Assembly (NCBI GenBank): GCA_021810635.1
Contig: JAJZIH010000003.1
Coordinates: 1-56,300 of the forward strand
DNA from: Pseudomonadota bacterium
GTDB lineage: Bacteria > Pseudomonadota > Gammaproteobacteria > JAKAQQ01
Reading direction: 5' to 3'
DNA: 56,300 nucleotides
Of the stretch, positions 53,475 through 56,300 are shown piece after piece; the stretch's first letter is position 1, and every line of letters begins with the position of its first letter. The notes under the pieces were generated by a model. That model saw only the letters and a program-made list of their open reading frames with translations. It searched no databases and was not told where the DNA came from. The position numbers and the translations under genes are program-made.

Positions 53475-54796
53475 GAAACCGGCAAAGAAGCAGCCGCGCG
53501 GGAACGGGAAAGGCGGGCGATCAGGTTCTTCAGGAACACACGCGTAAAATGGAGTTGCGTCGCCAGCGAGGCCTGCTCCATCAACGTTGCGTTGACGGAA
53601 AAAATTTCGACCGCCTCCTCCGCGACAATCGTGACCGAACGCTTGGCCGGGGTAACAAACCCGATCTCACCGAAGCAGTCACCAGCCTGCAACCCCCCGA
53701 GCCGCCGGCCTGCCTGTTCCACACGGACCTCGCCCGAGACAATCACGAAAAAACTTTCATCGACCTCGCCTTCCGAGACGATTCGTGATCCCGGGGCATA
53801 ACTCGACCAGTGGCCAGCCTTGAGAATTTCGTAGATCTCGGGATAGGTGAAATCGTTGAAAAACCGCATGCGCCGGAGCAGATTGAAACGTTCACGTTCT
53901 TTGAGCTCTTCGGAGACGGCCTCGAGGTTGTGGGAGACCCCGACGAGCGCAGCCGCCAGCTCGAAGCCGCGCTGGTAGCGCTTCTCCGGACGCTTGGCCA
54001 GCGCCTGGGCCACGATATCGTCGAGAAGGAGGGGAATTTCCCGTCGCAGCTGGCCCAAGGGCGGAGGCGAGGCGTAGAGAATCTGGTGCAGAAGCCCGCT
54101 CAAGGTTTCATCTTCGTAGGGACGCCGTCCGACCAAGAGCTCGTAGAGCAGGACCCCCAGGGCGTAGAGATCGGTCTGGGCGCTGGCCCTCCCCTGCCGG
54201 ATGAGTTCGGGGGCCATGTAGCTCGGGGAGCCCACCAACCGGGCTTTGGTCTTGGGAGAAAGCGGTTCATCCTTGAAATCCACCGTGTGGAGCGCAATGC
54301 CGAAATCAATGAGATACACTTCCCCATCCGGGGTCCGGAGCACGTTGCTCGGCTTGATATCCCGGTGGATGACGTCCAAGCGGTGCGCGTATTCCAGCGC
54401 ACGAGCCAGTTTGAACACCACCTCCACAACCGTCGCCACGGGCAGCAGGCGGTCGAGGCTCGTCCACGCCCTCAGTGACTCGACGCCGGGCAGATAATCC
54501 GTCACGACATACCCGAACCCGCCTTCTTCACCTGCATCCAGGATGGGCAGGATGTTGGGATGGCGAAGACGGCCGGCGACCTTGGCCTCGTTGAAAAACT
54601 GCTGGCGGAGGGATTTGTCCCCCTCCCGGCCGGGCTCCTCCTCCAGACGGTACAACTTGACCGCCACATCCCGATCGAGGTAGGGATCGTGGCTCAACAG
54701 CACTTGGCCCGTGCTGCCGGCACCCAGTTTGCGGCCCAGCACATATTTGCCGACGCGGTTCAAAAGCTGGGTACCCTTGGGTTCCGCTGTATTCAT
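53471..54796 (-). CDS. Ser/Thr protein kinase fused to a cyclic-nucleotide-binding-like domain
   Basis: This 441-residue cytoplasmic protein starts with a Hanks-type kinase domain (residues 15-275): LGAGSTGQVLLSHD glycine loop, VAVK lysine, VIHRDIKPSNVL catalytic loop, LIDFGIA and MAPELIRQG. Residues about 320-430 form a cNMP-binding fold with IVSEGEVDESFFVIVSGEVR and GDCFGEIGFVTPAKRSVT. The Arg of PAKRS is where a phosphate contact would lie, but the pocket is not clearly canonical. It may be switched by a cyclic nucleotide or other ligand. It lies 8 nt after pgpA. No phosphatase or substrate is nearby. Confidence 0.92.
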   Translation of the reverse strand: MNTAEPKGTQLLNRVGKYVLGRKLGAGSTGQVLLSHDPYLDRDVAVKLYRLEEEPGREGDKSLRQQFFNEAKVAGRLRHPNILPILDAGEEGGFGYVVTDYLPGVESLRAWTSLDRLLPVATVVEVVFKLARALEYAHRLDVIHRDIKPSNVLRTPDGEVYLIDFGIALHTVDFKDEPLSPKTKARLVGSPSYMAPELIRQGRASAQTDLYALGVLLYELLVGRRPYEDETLSGLLHQILYASPPPLGQLRREIPLLLDDIVAQALAKRPEKRYQRGFELAAALVGVSHNLEAVSEELKERERFNLLRRMRFFNDFTYPEIYEILKAGHWSSYAPGSRIVSEGEVDESFFVIVSGEVRVEQAGRRLGGLQAGDCFGEIGFVTPAKRSVTIVAEEAVEIFSVNATLMEQASLATQLHFTRVFLKNLIARLSRSRAAASLPVS

Positions 54797-54804
54797 GAAA
54801 TGAC

Positions 54805-55308
54805 CTAATGAATTCGCACGAACAGAGACAAGAACAACCCCGCAACCAGTCCCGCAGCGAGATCGTCCGCCATAATCCCCCACCCGTTCCGCCCCTTCCG
54901 GTCGATCCATCGAATGGGTCCGGGCTTCAGGATATCGAAGAATCGGAACAAAAGGAACCCGACGCTCCAATTGAGCAGTCCCATCGGAGCAAACCCCAGG
55001 GTCAGGAGTTGACCGGCAATCTCGTCCCAGACGACCATCGGCGGATCGGACAGGCCCAAGCGCCGGGCGGCCAGCCCGGTCAACGGCACGCCGATCGCCA
55101 CGCACAGCCCGAATCCGACCCAATAAACCCCGGAACCTCCCGTCCGGAGAAGCACCGCCAGCGGCACCGCAATGAGACTCCCCCACGTTCCCGGTGCCCC
55201 GCGGATCCAGCCGACCCCGCCGCCCGTGGCCAGCCAGAGCACCGGATCCCTGAACAGACGGTGCCCCATCCCCCGGCCGGCCGGATCACCGGGGGCTGGG
55301 TCGGACAT
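54805..55308 (-). CDS. pgpA: Phosphatidylglycerophosphatase A
   Basis: This 167-residue inner-membrane enzyme makes phosphatidylglycerol. WIRGAPGTWGSLIAVPLAVL, VVWDEIAGQLLTL and FRFFDILKPGPIRWIDRK with GIMADDLAAGL form the metal and phosphate site of PgpA. Four or so hydrophobic helices are seen. It overlaps the 3' end of thiL by 23 nt, the usual thiL-pgpA pairing. Confidence 0.96.
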   Translation of the reverse strand: MSDPAPGDPAGRGMGHRLFRDPVLWLATGGGVGWIRGAPGTWGSLIAVPLAVLLRTGGSGVYWVGFGLCVAIGVPLTGLAARRLGLSDPPMVVWDEIAGQLLTLGFAPMGLLNWSVGFLLFRFFDILKPGPIRWIDRKGRNGWGIMADDLAAGLVAGLFLSLFVRIH

Positions 55309-56263
55309 GACGGGCTCGCGGGACTTTGTTGCGGAAGTGATCGTATCCCTGCATCCGGATCGGATGGATCCTCCTGGCCATCACTCCCTGACAGCGGATC
55401 CCGGGACCGGGAACGATCCGCCCAATGGCCCGGCACTCCAAGTTCCGGGAGCGGATCCGGCGTTGCAGGGCCGGCCATTGCCGGGACCCGACCGTAAAAC
55501 ACAGCACGTAGTCGTCGCCCCCCCAGAGCGCCCGTTCGAGCCCCTCAAGATCTTCTGGGTCACAGCCCAGGCGGTCGAGCCGGATCTCCGCTCCGAGAGG
55601 ACGGTTCTCAAGCAGGTGCCCCAGATCCTGGATCAGTCCATCCGAGATGTCGATCGCGGAATGGGCAAAGTCGCGCAGCAGCGGAATCCATTCCAGCGCT
55701 GGATGGGGATACAGGAACGGAACCAAGGTGGCCCCTCGTCTTTGCCCCCGCCGCCAGGCCGCGAGACCGGCGGCGGCACGACCCAAAGCTCCGGTCACAC
55801 AGACCCAATCACCGGGCCGCCCCCCCGTCCGGGTCACCGCCTGTCCCCGGGGGACACAACCCACGACCGTGACGGTCACCGCGAGCGGCCCCCGTACGGT
55901 ATCGCCGCCGACCAGGGCGATGCCGGCCTCCGCCGACAGCGTGGACAGCCCCTGGGTGAAACCGCGGAGCCACCGCGCCGATGCGGAAGGCAGGCTGAGC
56001 GCCAGCGTGTACCAGAGCGGGTCTGCCGCCATGGCGGCCAGGTCGCTCAGATTGACAGCCAGCGCCCGATGTCCGATCGCCCGCGGCGAGCAGTCCGTGG
56101 GGAAATGAACACCCGACAGCACGGTGTCCGTGGCCATCACGAGGTCGCAACCGGAAGGCGGAACAAGGACAGCCCCGTCATCCCCAATCCCCAACCGGAC
56201 CGAGGCGTCGGCCGGACGGGACAGGGGTTTGAAAAACCGGTCGATCAACTGGAACTCATCCAT
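55286..56263 (-). CDS. thiL: Thiamine-monophosphate kinase
   Basis: This 325-residue enzyme phosphorylates thiamine monophosphate to the active cofactor TPP. Motifs are GIGDDGAVL, the metal site ATDTVLSGVHF, NLSDLAAMAADP, GGDTVRGPL and AIDISDGLIQDL near the C-terminus. The start is ATG 56263, 37 nt before the window end. It appears full length, with the final GYDHF of the family and a short extra basic tail that lies within the pgpA overlap. Confidence 0.96.
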   Translation of the reverse strand: MDEFQLIDRFFKPLSRPADASVRLGIGDDGAVLVPPSGCDLVMATDTVLSGVHFPTDCSPRAIGHRALAVNLSDLAAMAADPLWYTLALSLPSASARWLRGFTQGLSTLSAEAGIALVGGDTVRGPLAVTVTVVGCVPRGQAVTRTGGRPGDWVCVTGALGRAAAGLAAWRRGQRRGATLVPFLYPHPALEWIPLLRDFAHSAIDISDGLIQDLGHLLENRPLGAEIRLDRLGCDPEDLEGLERALWGGDDYVLCFTVGSRQWPALQRRIRSRNLECRAIGRIVPGPGIRCQGVMARRIHPIRMQGYDHFRNKVPRARHVRPSPR

Positions 56264-56300
56264 GCCGGGAGCCCTCCCGCGGCCCCCGCAGCCTGCGCGC

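Overview
The window is a GC-rich chromosomal segment, probably from a gammaproteobacterium. Supporting features are a gamma-type tmRNA, single-chain SdaA, an arn-type lipid A modification locus, ParE and an Mla lipid transporter. Two secreted S10 serine carboxypeptidases, a family that works best at acid pH, hint at an acidic habitat, but that is an inference. No genus can be named safely.

Layout. 0.1-7.0 kb is a worn surface-polysaccharide and mobile-DNA region: a CPBP protease, a deleted group II intron, two methyltransferase genes, a broken WecG/TagA glycosyltransferase, a broken partial copy of one methyltransferase, and a Wzx-like flippase. 7.0-11.27 kb is an accessory island on the 3' side of ssrA: an intact TacAT toxin-antitoxin pair with a repeated TTGTAC operator, a PrlF remnant, a deleted serine recombinase, and an AbiE pair whose toxin carries a frameshift. 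11.28-25.4 kb is core: tmRNA, TolC, a Bax-inhibitor-1 protein, a 5'-nucleotidase, an M13 peptidase, two tandem S10 peptidases sharing a 521-bp identical tract, a SYLF lipoprotein, tRNA-Thr(CGT) and the Mla genes.

25.4-38.4 kb is a ten-gene minus-strand run in the order arnT-arnE-arnB-arnC-formyltransferase-decarboxylase-arnD-icd-putA-sdaA. Nearly every junction overlaps or has a gap of a few bases, so lipid A aminoarabinose modification is physically joined to isocitrate dehydrogenase, proline catabolism and serine deamination. ArnA is split into two genes. Divergent from it lie kbl-tdh (threonine to glycine), a TPR-sulfotransferase, a small Trp/Tyr-rich exported protein and an OsmC protein.

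43.4-46.75 kb is a second accessory patch, lower in GC: an AbiEii-type toxin with its partner, a 118-bp element with perfect 23-bp inverted ends, a deleted IS4-family element and a decayed MntA/HepT pair. 46.75-56.3 kb is core again: parE, a DUF3501/Fe-S/rubrerythrin module, xseB-ispA, folE2 with its own promoter, a Ser/Thr kinase with a cyclic-nucleotide-binding-like domain, pgpA and thiL.

The window therefore alternates compact housekeeping operons with decaying accessory patches holding five toxin-antitoxin systems in various states. The observations most worth following are the arn-icd-putA-sdaA operon, the gene-conversion tract, the TacA and AbiEi operators, and the sulfotransferase next to a Tyr-rich exported protein.
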